Shown piece after piece: positions 1 through 5,787 of a stretch of 27,743 bases of DNA. The stretch spans positions 1-27,743 of the forward strand of contig JAJWLX010000044.1 of assembly GCA_021636625.1 (NCBI GenBank). Direction: 5' to 3'. Made by a program: the position numbers and the translations under genes. Origin of the DNA: Prevotella sp. GTDB taxonomy: Bacteria > Bacteroidota > Bacteroidia > Bacteroidales > Bacteroidaceae. The notes beneath the pieces were generated by a model, which was given only the letters and a program-made list of their open reading frames with translations, did no database searches and was not told the origin of the DNA. Within the stretch, counting starts at the first letter, position 1. Each line of letters opens with the position of its first letter.

Positions 1-2
1 AG

Positions 3-125
3 CACGGTGGTGAGCCTTCATCAGTTAAGTTCTGCGCTAAGGTTGGTATGAACTATGCTTCATGCTCTCCATTCCGCGTGCCTATCGCACGTTTGGCTGC
101 GGCGCAGGCTGCTGTTGAGGAGTAA
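3..125 (+). CDS. ppdK: Pyruvate, phosphate dikinase, C-terminal fragment (5' end outside window)
   Basis: The window opens inside this gene; only the last 40 residues are present, read in the frame that starts at base 3 and ends in TAA at 123-125. The fragment contains HGGEPSSVKFC followed by SCSPFRVPIARLAAAQA. This is the hallmark C-terminus of pyruvate, phosphate dikinase, where the GGEPSS segment and the phosphoenolpyruvate-binding Cys (C in SCSP) belong to the PEP/pyruvate TIM-barrel domain. The enzyme interconverts pyruvate + ATP + Pi and PEP + AMP + PPi in central carbon metabolism. A clear terminator follows at 171-210, so this is the end of its transcript. I am very sure of the family; nothing can be said about the missing N-terminal and swivelling phosphohistidine domains. 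Confidence 0.95.
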   Translation, partial: HGGEPSSVKFCAKVGMNYASCSPFRVPIARLAAAQAAVEE

Positions 126-170
126 ATCTTTTCTGAAGAAGAAAGTACGATTAATAGATTAGATAATTTG

Positions 171-210
171 AGAGGGAAGTGTTTCAAGAGGAAGCACTTT
201 CCTCTTTTTT
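171..210 (+). terminator. Intrinsic terminator after ppdK
   Basis: The arms AGAGGGAAGTG (171-181) and CACTTTCCTCT (195-205) pair over 11 bp with one G-T pair around a 13-nt loop, followed by a run of T from 205 to 210. It sits 45 bp after the ppdK stop, so it ends that transcript and separates it from the small-protein operon. Confidence 0.85.
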
Positions 211-285
211 CGTTTCTTTTGATAGAACTTTTTCCTCCTTTTTCGTTTCTTTTAGGTTAAAAATCAGAAGAAAAATATTAAATCA

Positions 286-317
286 TTTGCAGATTACATT
301 TATTTTCCGTAATTTTG
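286..317 (+). promoter_or_regulatory. Bacteroidetes-type promoter for the 335-1446 operon
   Basis: A -33 box TTTG (286-289) and a -7 box TAATTTTG (310-317, matching TAnnTTTG) are separated by 20 bp, which fits the Bacteroidetes major sigma factor consensus. It is the only promoter in the window where I see both boxes at good spacing. Transcription would start near 323, about 12 bases before the ATG at 335, giving a very short leader. Confidence 0.7.
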
Positions 318-334
318 TCGGAAAATAGAGAAAT

Positions 335-562
335 ATGACTGCAAGGGAAGATAGAGAAAAAGAAAAAACGAGCCGAGAGACTCTTGGTAAGTTCTTTTAT
401 GATTTAGCAAAGGCTAATTTCACAACCAATGTTGCAGGATGTATCTTGTCTATGGTTATGAAAGAAAAGTATGATGATGGGATGCTTTGGGGATTGCTTT
501 CTTTTGGATTAGCTTCCACAGCTATTCTTGCATATGTGGGTTTTAGAATATTAAAAAAATAA
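335..562 (+). CDS. Small two-helix membrane protein, DUF6722-like
   Basis: A 75-aa protein. Residues 1-17 are highly charged (Arg, Glu, Lys). The sequence GKFFYDLAKANF follows, then two hydrophobic stretches at about 28-42 and 50-71 joined by KEKYDDGM, and a short basic C-terminus (RILKK). This layout and the GKFFYDLAK start recall the small Bacteroidales family DUF6722, whose function is unknown; I hold that family name loosely. The protein is probably in the inner membrane as a helical hairpin with a cytoplasmic charged N-terminus. It is the first gene behind the promoter at 286-317 and is followed 5 bp later by the first of two 34-aa membrane microproteins, so it is likely co-transcribed with them and with the DUF3256 gene. 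Confidence 0.65.
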   Translation: MTAREDREKEKTSRETLGKFFYDLAKANFTTNVAGCILSMVMKEKYDDGMLWGLLSFGLASTAILAYVGFRILKK

Positions 563-567
563 TTAGT

Positions 568-672
568 ATGGAAGGATTAATTATGATTTATGCGACGATT
601 ACAGTCGTTGCTGGTGCTATGGCACTTTGGCTTCATACAAAATGGGGTAAGAAATTCTTAGAGAATCTCTAA
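568..672 (+). CDS. 34-aa single-helix membrane microprotein (first of a pair)
   Basis: ATG at 568 follows the previous stop by 5 bp and opens a 34-codon frame ending in TAA at 670-672. The product starts MEGLIMIYATITVVAGAMAL, one hydrophobic helix, and ends in WLHTKWGKKFLENL, an aromatic and basic tail. The next ORF is also exactly 34 aa with the same helix-plus-WGKK tail, which is the best argument that both are real genes: the shared pattern is W-L-x-T-x-W-G-K-K-[FW]-x-x-x-L. Similar tiny proteins with a G-K-K/K-R-W-L tail occur in Bacteroidales as far as I recall, with no known role. An internal ATG (residue 6) is a possible alternative start. A membrane-complex subunit or stress microprotein are both possible; the sequence does not decide. 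Confidence 0.65.
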   Translation: MEGLIMIYATITVVAGAMALWLHTKWGKKFLENL

Positions 673-691
673 AAAAATATAAGCTTCAAAA

Positions 692-796
692 ATGAATACA
701 TTGGCTTTAACTTTCGCCGTGTGCTCAATAGTAGCATTGGCCTTTCTTGCATGGCTCTTTACCCCTTGGGGAAAGAAGTGGTCTAAGGAATTGTAG
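692..796 (+). CDS. 34-aa single-helix membrane microprotein (second of a pair)
   Basis: ATG at 692 and TAG at 794-796 enclose 34 codons. The product begins MNTLALTFAVCSIVALAFLA and ends WLFTPWGKKWSKEL. It is the same length as the protein encoded at 568-672, has the same single helix, and shares the W-L-x-T-x-W-G-K-K tail, so the two look like an old tandem duplication. The gap between them is 19 bp. Its stop lies 2 bp before the ATG of the DUF3256 gene (TAG-TG-ATG), so translational coupling to that gene is likely. The helix probably spans the inner membrane with the basic, aromatic tail at the cytoplasmic face. Function unknown. Confidence 0.65.
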   Translation: MNTLALTFAVCSIVALAFLAWLFTPWGKKWSKEL

Positions 797-798
797 TG

Positions 799-1446
799 AT
801 GAAGAAGATAAAATATATATTATGCGCTTGCCTGATGATGGCAAGCCTGGGCATGGAAGCCAAGTCGATGAAGGACTTGCTGGTTTCAATGCCCGATTCG
901 ATGACGCCAACTCTCAATAGCAACCTGCGACTGGAATTTGCTGAGTTGCAGGAGATGGGAGTGAAGGCTGAGGTGAAGAACCTGCTGGGGGAGGTGAGCG
1001 TGATGGATACGCTTGCCCAGGATTTTGTGCAGATACGTTTGAGCTCGGCTTCTACTCTTCAGATGAAGAGATTGCCTGTGGAACAGGGGGATTCTGTGCT
1101 CTGCGTGGTCAAGACCTTCTCTGCTCCGGAGAAGGAGAGCGAACTGCATCTTTTCACCCAGGACTGGAAGGCGCTGGAGGCAACTCGTCTCTTTGATGGC
1201 AAGGCTATCGGGCAACTGGCTGGTAGTCTGGTTCAGAAACCGGATACGATGAGCGAATCACGCTTTGAGGAGTTGAAAGCAATGATTGAACCGAGAATGG
1301 TGAGCGCCTTGCTGCTGCAGCATGAAAATGCAGTGGTGGTCCGCCTTTCTTTACCCCTTCTCTCTACAGAAGACAAGAAACTCGTGAACGCAATTAAATT
1401 GCAAAGAAAATTTAATTGGAACGGGAAATCTTTTAAGGAGAGTTAA
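799..1446 (+). CDS. Secreted DUF3256 family protein
   Basis: A 215-aa protein. I chose ATG 799 rather than the in-frame GTG at 796, which overlaps the previous stop. Residues 1-22 form a signal peptide (MKKIKYILCACLMMASLGMEA) with no clear lipobox, so the mature protein is probably periplasmic. The body contains MKDLLVSMPDSMTPTL, KAEVKNLLGEVSVMDTL and FVQIRLSSASTLQMKRLP, which match my memory of the Bacteroidetes family DUF3256: MPDS near the start, then an N-x-L-G turn and an S-S-T-L-x-M-x-x-L-P segment. No catalytic residues are evident and no function is known. It is the last gene of an operon with three small membrane proteins, so a role at the cell envelope is plausible. Confidence 0.8.
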   Translation: MKKIKYILCACLMMASLGMEAKSMKDLLVSMPDSMTPTLNSNLRLEFAELQEMGVKAEVKNLLGEVSVMDTLAQDFVQIRLSSASTLQMKRLPVEQGDSVLCVVKTFSAPEKESELHLFTQDWKALEATRLFDGKAIGQLAGSLVQKPDTMSESRFEELKAMIEPRMVSALLLQHENAVVVRLSLPLLSTEDKKLVNAIKLQRKFNWNGKSFKES

Positions 1447-1495
1447 AAATAGAAAGTTTTTCCATATCTTATACCTATTGTTGCAATAAAATTAG

Positions 1496-1503
1496 TAATT
1501 TTG
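1496..1503 (+). promoter_or_regulatory. Orphan TAnnTTTG promoter-like box
   Basis: TAATTTTG followed by CAACG resembles the -7 box found before many genes here. No TTTG lies at the expected -33 position; the nearest TTG is only 15 bp upstream. No gene follows on this strand, only the terminator at 1547-1580, so this is either chance in AT-rich DNA or the start of a short RNA. Confidence 0.3.
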
Positions 1504-1546
1504 CAACGTGTTTTTCATGGTATTAGATTATTAAGGTTAATAAAAG

Positions 1547-1580
1547 ATTGGTTGTCGTGAGACAATCAATTTTTTTTTTT
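1547..1580 (+). terminator. Intrinsic terminator downstream of the DUF3256 operon
   Basis: ATTGGTTGTC (1547-1556) pairs with GACAATCAAT (1561-1570) around a GTGA tetraloop, with one G-T pair, and the stem runs into a T tract from 1569 to 1580. It lies 100 bp after the DUF3256 stop in a convergent intergenic region. Confidence 0.85.
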
Positions 1581-1583
1581 ATG

Positions 1584-1613
1584 CCTACCGGAAAGGCTTT
1601 TGCCCTTAAGGCC
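1584..1613 (-). repeat. Degenerate half-copy of the triple-palindrome intergenic repeat
   Basis: On the minus strand this reads GGCCTTAAGGGCAAAAGCC, close to the right end of the full repeats (GCCCTGTAAGGGC then AAAAGCTTT). Only the last palindrome and tail are recognisable. It abuts the stop codon of the CHR gene at 1622. Confidence 0.5.
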
Positions 1614-1621
1614 CCTAGGCT

Positions 1622-2194
1622 TTAGAAGATGAACAGTCCGATGATGCCACAGATGAAAAGCAGCAATATCGGGTTGGTCTTCTTTACCTTTGTAAAGTAG
1701 AAAGCACCGATGAACAGCGCTACACTTACTCCGAAAGCAAATGGGTTGTCGTGTGGTGAACCGAAATTTTCCTTGTTCATCAGCAGCACGGCTGCAGCTG
1801 CTATCAGACCGATGATGGCAGGACGGAGACCCGCAAAGACATCCTTCACTATCTTGGAATCCTTATGGGTTATCAGATAGTGGCTGATGAGAATCATGAT
1901 GATGAATGGAAGCCACATGATGGATAGCGAAGCCAGGACGGAACCCAACCACGCTGCCCAGACCGGGTAACCATCGTGAAGACAGGCGGTATAACCCACG
2001 TAGGTGGCGCAGTTGATGCCGATAGGACCCGGAGTAGACTGGCTGATAGCCACAATATCCGTAAACTCAGCATTGGAGAGCCAGTGGTTCTTCACCACCG
2101 TCTCGTTGTGGATGAGCGAAAGCATCGCATATCCACCACCAAAATTAAATGTACCAATCTTGGTAAATATCAGAAATAACTTTAAGAATAGCAT
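1622..2194 (-). CDS. Chromate transporter family (CHR) half-size subunit, second gene
   Basis: A 190-aa hydrophobic protein with about five to six membrane segments. Near the N-terminus it has FTKIGTFNFGGGYAML, then AEFTDIVAISQSTPGPIGIN and, mid-protein, FAGLRPAIIGLIAAA. These are the CHR family signatures: the F-G-G-G-x-A motif, the Q-x-T/S-P-G-P motif, and the G-x-R-P-A segment opening the second half. Full-length ChrA proteins are about 400 aa with two such domains; this gene encodes one, and the partner is next door, so the pair probably forms a heterodimer in the inner membrane. The substrate cannot be read from sequence: chromate or sulfate in characterised members, unknown in gut anaerobes. 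It lies 44 bp behind the other CHR gene and is surely co-transcribed with it. Confidence 0.88.
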   Translation of the reverse strand: MLFLKLFLIFTKIGTFNFGGGYAMLSLIHNETVVKNHWLSNAEFTDIVAISQSTPGPIGINCATYVGYTACLHDGYPVWAAWLGSVLASLSIMWLPFIIMILISHYLITHKDSKIVKDVFAGLRPAIIGLIAAAAVLLMNKENFGSPHDNPFAFGVSVALFIGAFYFTKVKKTNPILLLFICGIIGLFIF

Positions 2195-2238
2195 TTTTCT
2201 TACTTTGAACTTTTATCGTTGAACTTTGAACTTTATGA

Positions 2239-2772
2239 TTAGCTTTGCTTCTTGTACTTGCCATAAAGCCAGCCAAGCACGCCGGCAGCAATGATGATAT
2301 AGATAGGCGAGATGCCGAAAACAGCAATCAGCGCACAGCAGACGAAGGGAATCCAGATGTTGTAGCGGTTGATGCTGGCAGTCTTTGCCATCTTGAAGCA
2401 AGGAGCCGCAATCAGCGCCACCACGGCAGGGCGAACGCCGGCAAAGAACTTGCCCACCCAGTAATTATCCTTAAACTGCTGGAAGAACATGGCGATGATG
2501 AGAATGGCGATGATGGAAGGCAGGGCGATGCCAATGGCACCCACGATGCCTCCCCATACGCCCTTCATCTTGTAGCCGATATGGCTCGCCATATCAATGG
2601 CGAAGATGCCCGGGGTAGTTTGAGCCACCACCATGATGTCCATAAATTCCTGTTTGTCCATCCATCTGTTCTTATCCACGAATTCTCTCTCCATGATAGG
2701 TATCATGGCATAGCCTCCACCTAGCGTAAAGGCACCAATCTTATTACACGTAAGGAAAAACTTTAATAACAT
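2239..2772 (-). CDS. Chromate transporter family (CHR) half-size subunit, first gene
   Basis: A 177-aa membrane protein whose start, FLTCNKIGAFTLGGGYAMIPIM, is clearly related to the adjacent CHR gene. It also has EFMDIMVVAQTTPGIFAIDMASHIGYK and FFAGVRPAVVALIAA. The Q-x-T-P-G motif is kept, but the usual following Pro is Ile here (TPGIF against TPGPI in the partner), so the two halves have diverged, as expected for paired short-chain CHR proteins. It is the first gene of the two-gene operon: the promoter box at 2799-2806 lies about 27 bp upstream of its ATG. It is divergent from nupG. The family is confident; the transported ion is not known. Confidence 0.88.
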   Translation of the reverse strand: MLLKFFLTCNKIGAFTLGGGYAMIPIMEREFVDKNRWMDKQEFMDIMVVAQTTPGIFAIDMASHIGYKMKGVWGGIVGAIGIALPSIIAILIIAMFFQQFKDNYWVGKFFAGVRPAVVALIAAPCFKMAKTASINRYNIWIPFVCCALIAVFGISPIYIIIAAGVLGWLYGKYKKQS

Positions 2773-2798
2773 TTTATCTTTTGTTTTGATTTCGGCTG

Positions 2799-2806
2799 CA
2801 AAATTA
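2799..2806 (-). promoter_or_regulatory. -7 promoter box for the CHR operon
   Basis: The minus strand reads TAATTTTGCAG, a perfect TAnnTTTG match, with the predicted start about 20 bp before the ATG at 2772. No good TTTG was found at -33. Confidence 0.55.
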
Positions 2807-2880
2807 CATATTATTTGTTAAATAAACTAGCTTTTTGGCGGATATTCTTAAAAAATCTGCGTTCTTTAAGAGATTTTGTG

Positions 2881-2888
2881 TATCTTTG
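2881..2888 (+). promoter_or_regulatory. -7 promoter box for the nupG operon
   Basis: TATCTTTG matches TAnnTTTG and predicts a start near 2894. This placement means an upstream in-frame ATG at 2905 would have almost no leader, which supports choosing the later ATG at 2983 for nupG. An imperfect inverted repeat (TCTTAAA/TTTAAGA, 2846-2871) overlaps the -33 region. Confidence 0.55.
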
Positions 2889-2982
2889 CAAGATATAATC
2901 TGCAATGGCGTATCCCTTGAGAAGGAGGACGCAGCAGACAGAAAAGAATATTAAAACCATAAGGAAATATAATAATAAGAAA

Positions 2983-4275
2983 ATGAATCTAAAAGTTCGC
3001 TTGGCGCTGATGAACTTTCTGGAGTTCGCAGTTTGGGGAGCCTATCTCACATCTATGGGCAACTATCTCGGCAAGGCCGGGATGGGTGCTGAAATCTCCT
3101 GGTTCTATACCATCCAGGGTATAGTTTCTATCTTCATGCCTACATTGATGGGTATTGTTGCTGACAAGTATGTGCAGCCGCAACGCCTCTTGGGCTATTG
3201 CCATCTCCTGGCTGGCTTGTCGATGATAGCTCTTTTCCTGATGGGAGAGGCGAGTGCTACTCCTAACGAGACTGTCTTCATGGCGATCTATACCTTCAGT
3301 GTAGCTTTCTATATGCCTACGCTGGCGCTGTCAAATACTTCGGCATTCACCATTCTGAAGAATCATGGACTTGATACCGTGAAGGATTTCCCGCCAATCC
3401 GCGTCTTCGGTACCGTAGGATTCATCCTTACCATGTGGATTGTCAACTGTGCTACCTGGGATAACGGTTCGTTTATGTTCCTCTTTACCGAAAATGCACA
3501 TAAGTTCCAATATACCCACTTCCAGTTCCTGGTATCTGGAGTATTGGGCATCGTCCTCTTCCTTTACTGCTTCAGCCTGCCACAGTGCCCGTTGGTGAAG
3601 AAAGAGGCACGCAGCTGGATGGAGACCTGGGGCTTCGATTCCTTCAAGCTCTTCAAGAGCCGCGAGATGGCGATGTTCTTCATCTTCTCGGGTCTGCTGG
3701 GTATGAGCCTGCAGGTAACCAATGGTTATGCTACTCCGTTCATCACCAGTTTCAAGGGCGATCCTTCGATGCTGGATACATTTGCAGCCAATAATGCCAC
3801 TCTCCTGGTTTCTATCTCCCAGGTGGCAGAGGCACTCTGCATTCTCCTGATTCCATACTTCCTCAAGCGCTATGGCATCAAGATTGTGATGCTCATTGCT
3901 ATGTTTGCATGGGTATTCCGCTTCGGATTCTTCGGATTGGGTAACCCTGCTTTCCCAGGCGTATCCCTCTTTATACTCTCATGTATCGTCTATGGTGTGG
4001 CATTCGATTTCTTCAATGTGTCGGGTGGACTGTTCGTAGATCAGAAGTGCGAGCCTAAGGTGCGTGCTTCTGCCCAGGGACTTTTCATGCTGATGACCAA
4101 TGGTTTGGGAGCCTCTGTTGGCACAATTCTTGCAGGACAGGTGATCAACCATTATTGTCATTGGGAGAATGGGTATTTGATGGGCGATTGGCAGACTTGC
4201 TGGTTTATCTTCGCAGGTTATGCACTCGTGGTCGGTGTAGCCTTTGCCGTATTGTTTAGACCAAAGAAAGGATAA
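2983..4275 (+). CDS. nupG: Nucleoside:proton symporter, NupG-like (NHS family of MFS)
   Basis: A 430-aa protein with about 12 membrane helices that follows remembered E. coli NupG almost end to end: NLKVRLALMNFLEFAVWGAYL at the start, MPTLMGIVADK, YMPTLALSNT, DFPPIRVFGTVGF, SYGI-like RYGIKIVML, YGVAFDFFNVSGGLFV, RASAQGLFMLMTNGLGA and WQTCWFIFAGYAL near the end. NupG imports purine and pyrimidine nucleosides with protons across the inner membrane. The frame is open from an ATG at 2905, but the extra 26 residues are charged and unlike the family, and the promoter box lies just before them, so I start at 2983, where the family homology begins. Its stop overlaps the next ATG (TAATG), so it is coupled to the BFN gene. 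Confidence 0.93.
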   Translation: MNLKVRLALMNFLEFAVWGAYLTSMGNYLGKAGMGAEISWFYTIQGIVSIFMPTLMGIVADKYVQPQRLLGYCHLLAGLSMIALFLMGEASATPNETVFMAIYTFSVAFYMPTLALSNTSAFTILKNHGLDTVKDFPPIRVFGTVGFILTMWIVNCATWDNGSFMFLFTENAHKFQYTHFQFLVSGVLGIVLFLYCFSLPQCPLVKKEARSWMETWGFDSFKLFKSREMAMFFIFSGLLGMSLQVTNGYATPFITSFKGDPSMLDTFAANNATLLVSISQVAEALCILLIPYFLKRYGIKIVMLIAMFAWVFRFGFFGLGNPAFPGVSLFILSCIVYGVAFDFFNVSGGLFVDQKCEPKVRASAQGLFMLMTNGLGASVGTILAGQVINHYCHWENGYLMGDWQTCWFIFAGYALVVGVAFAVLFRPKKG

Positions 4276-4850
4276 TGAAAATGGAAAAAATAAAATTAGT
4301 TTATCAGGGAGCTTTTGCAATTCCTGATGCAGAGGAGGCTTGTGTTGTCACTCTTACTGATGCCGAGGAGGAACGTGCACTCTCCATTGTAACAGATAAG
4401 CCGATGGCTAATGAAATCAAGTTTCGTCAGCTTGATAAGGATGTCAAGCATCCGCATCTGGTAGATGTGTTGGCTAGAATGATTTGTGAACAGGGTCCTC
4501 AAGCCTATCACGTTGTTTTCGAGGCTAATGGAAACATCGGTCCTAAGGCAAAACTGGTGAATGCTACTTCTGGATCAGCGTATTCTCTTCCTCAGGATGA
4601 GGCTGTCCTGCTGGCGTTGGCTGCCGGTCTGGAGATCTTTACCAATATGGAGGTGCTTCAGAAATTCACAACACCTTTCCGCAAGGATGTGATGAGTGTG
4701 GCACTTCCTATCGTGGGATTACCGGATTCACTTCTCAAGAAAGCACTGGAGAAAGCGGTAGAAGAAGAAAACTACGAGGGAGCTTCCTTTATCCGTGATG
4801 AGATGAAGCGCCGCCAGGAAGAAAAGGATGAAAAGAACTTGACTGATTGA
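4275..4850 (+). CDS. Bifunctional nuclease (BFN/DUF151)-like domain with C-terminal UVR motif
   Basis: A 191-aa soluble protein. Residues about 1-135 resemble the BFN domain: KHPHLVDVLARMICEQGPQAYHVVF corresponds to the R-P-x-x-H-D-L-L region, and YSLPQDEAVLLALAAGLEIF to the D-A-R-P-S-D-A-I-A-L-A segment. Residues about 150-180 (ALEKAVEEENYEGASFIRDEM) are a UVR motif, the UvrB/UvrC-interacting helical hairpin also attached to Bacteroidetes BFN proteins. The BFN part is divergent: the usual N-terminal E-G-x-R-x-L-P-I-x-I-G stretch is EEERALSIVTD here, so nuclease activity is doubtful. The ATG overlaps the nupG stop by one base, and rsmE follows after 27 bp. Together these look like one operon concerned with nucleosides and RNA. 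Confidence 0.75.
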   Translation: MKMEKIKLVYQGAFAIPDAEEACVVTLTDAEEERALSIVTDKPMANEIKFRQLDKDVKHPHLVDVLARMICEQGPQAYHVVFEANGNIGPKAKLVNATSGSAYSLPQDEAVLLALAAGLEIFTNMEVLQKFTTPFRKDVMSVALPIVGLPDSLLKKALEKAVEEENYEGASFIRDEMKRRQEEKDEKNLTD

Positions 4851-4877
4851 TCATTGATGATAGATAATTGATAACGA

Positions 4878-5645
4878 ATGAAAGAGGTTAGATATTTCTA
4901 TGTGCCGGATGCGGCAAACCAGGTGGAATTGCCCGCAGAGGAGGCTACCCATGCGCTGAGAGTGTTGCGACTGAAGGGTGGTGATGAGATTTTCCTCATG
5001 GATGGGGAAGGGTCTTTCTATCGTGCAGAGGTGACAGCAGCCTCCAGCAAGCGCTGTCTTTATGAAATCAAGGAGAATATGCCTCAGGAACGTGCATGGA
5101 AGGGGCATATCCATCTTGCCATTGCGCCTACCAAGATGATGGAGCGTATAGAGTGGATGGCTGAGAAAGCTACGGAAATCGGGTTCGATGAACTCTCTTT
5201 CCTCAATTGTCAATTTTCAGAACGAAAGGTAGTGAAGACTCCTAGAATAGATAAGATTGTCATCTCTGCCGTGAAGCAGAGTCACAAGGCGTGGAAACCG
5301 GTCGTGAATGAGTTGGAGAGCTTCAAGGAGTTTATCCAGACTCCTCGTCCGGGTCGCAAGTTTATCTGTCATTGCTACGAAGAAGTAGAGAAGAAAGATT
5401 TCTTCACGGAAATCAATTCGTGCAGTATGGATTCTGATGCATCTCAGGATTCATCTGCATCCCAGGAATCCGGTGCTGATGATATCACGGTATTGGTAGG
5501 CCCAGAAGGCGATTTCTCTATAGATGAGGTTCGTCTTGCCCTGGAGAATGGTTACGAGAGCGTATCCCTGGGTTCCAGCCGTCTTCGTACGGAAACGGCG
5601 GGTCTGGTAGCTGTTCACATGGCGCATATTGCAAGAAGACTATAA
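4878..5645 (+). CDS. rsmE: 16S rRNA (uracil-1498-N3)-methyltransferase RsmE
   Basis: A 255-aa SPOUT-class methyltransferase. The N-terminal PUA-like part has HALRVLRLKGGDEIFLMDGEG. The methyltransferase domain has IHLAIAPTKMMERIEWMAEKATEIG, the family signature P-x-K-x-x-R-x-E-x-x-x-x-K-x-x-E-x-G, then SAVKQSHKAWKP, LVGPEGDFSIDE and LGSSRLRTETAGLVAV, the AdoMet-binding trefoil knot. It methylates N3 of U1498 in the 30S decoding region. Odd: a Ser/Asp-rich insert of about 20 residues (SMDSDASQDSSASQESGAD) precedes the VGPEG strand and includes two copies of an 18-bp unit at 5439-5474; it should loop out without harming the knot. It is the third gene of the nupG operon. Confidence 0.95.
   Translation: MKEVRYFYVPDAANQVELPAEEATHALRVLRLKGGDEIFLMDGEGSFYRAEVTAASSKRCLYEIKENMPQERAWKGHIHLAIAPTKMMERIEWMAEKATEIGFDELSFLNCQFSERKVVKTPRIDKIVISAVKQSHKAWKPVVNELESFKEFIQTPRPGRKFICHCYEEVEKKDFFTEINSCSMDSDASQDSSASQESGADDITVLVGPEGDFSIDEVRLALENGYESVSLGSSRLRTETAGLVAVHMAHIARRL
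5439..5474 (+). repeat. Two-copy 18-bp tandem repeat inside rsmE
   Basis: GCATCTCAGGATTC (5439-5452) and GCATCCCAGGAATC (5457-5470) recur at 18-bp spacing and encode ASQDSS-ASQESG, the low-complexity linker of RsmE. Confidence 0.6.
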
Positions 5646-5671
5646 GGAAATTCCTGCAAGTTGTATTAGCA

Positions 5672-5760
5672 CGCCCTGAAAGGGCAGAAGCACCTAGCCC
5701 AGGGCAGCGCCCTGGGTAATAATAGATATAGCAATGCGCCCTGAAAGGGCAAAAGCTTTA
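5672..5760 (+). repeat. Triple-palindrome intergenic repeat, copy A
   Basis: Three palindromes in fixed order: GCCCTGAAAGGGC (5673-5685), CCCAGGGC-AGC-GCCCTGGG (5698-5716) and GCCCTGAAAGGGC (5738-5750), ending in AAAAGCTTT. The first and second are joined by AGAAGCACCTAG. It fills most of the gap between rsmE and the next gene. It is REP-like: short, intergenic, palindromic, with no coding capacity. It could act as a terminator or mRNA 3'-end stabiliser for the nupG-rsmE transcript. Copies B, C and D share the architecture. Confidence 0.85.
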
Positions 5761-5787
5761 AAATAATTATAAGTGTAAGTTTTTGTA

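Noticed and set aside
2905..2982. N-terminal extension of NupG from ATG 2905
   Set aside because: Only about 11 bp after the predicted transcription start, strongly charged and absent from the family; homology begins at ATG 2983.
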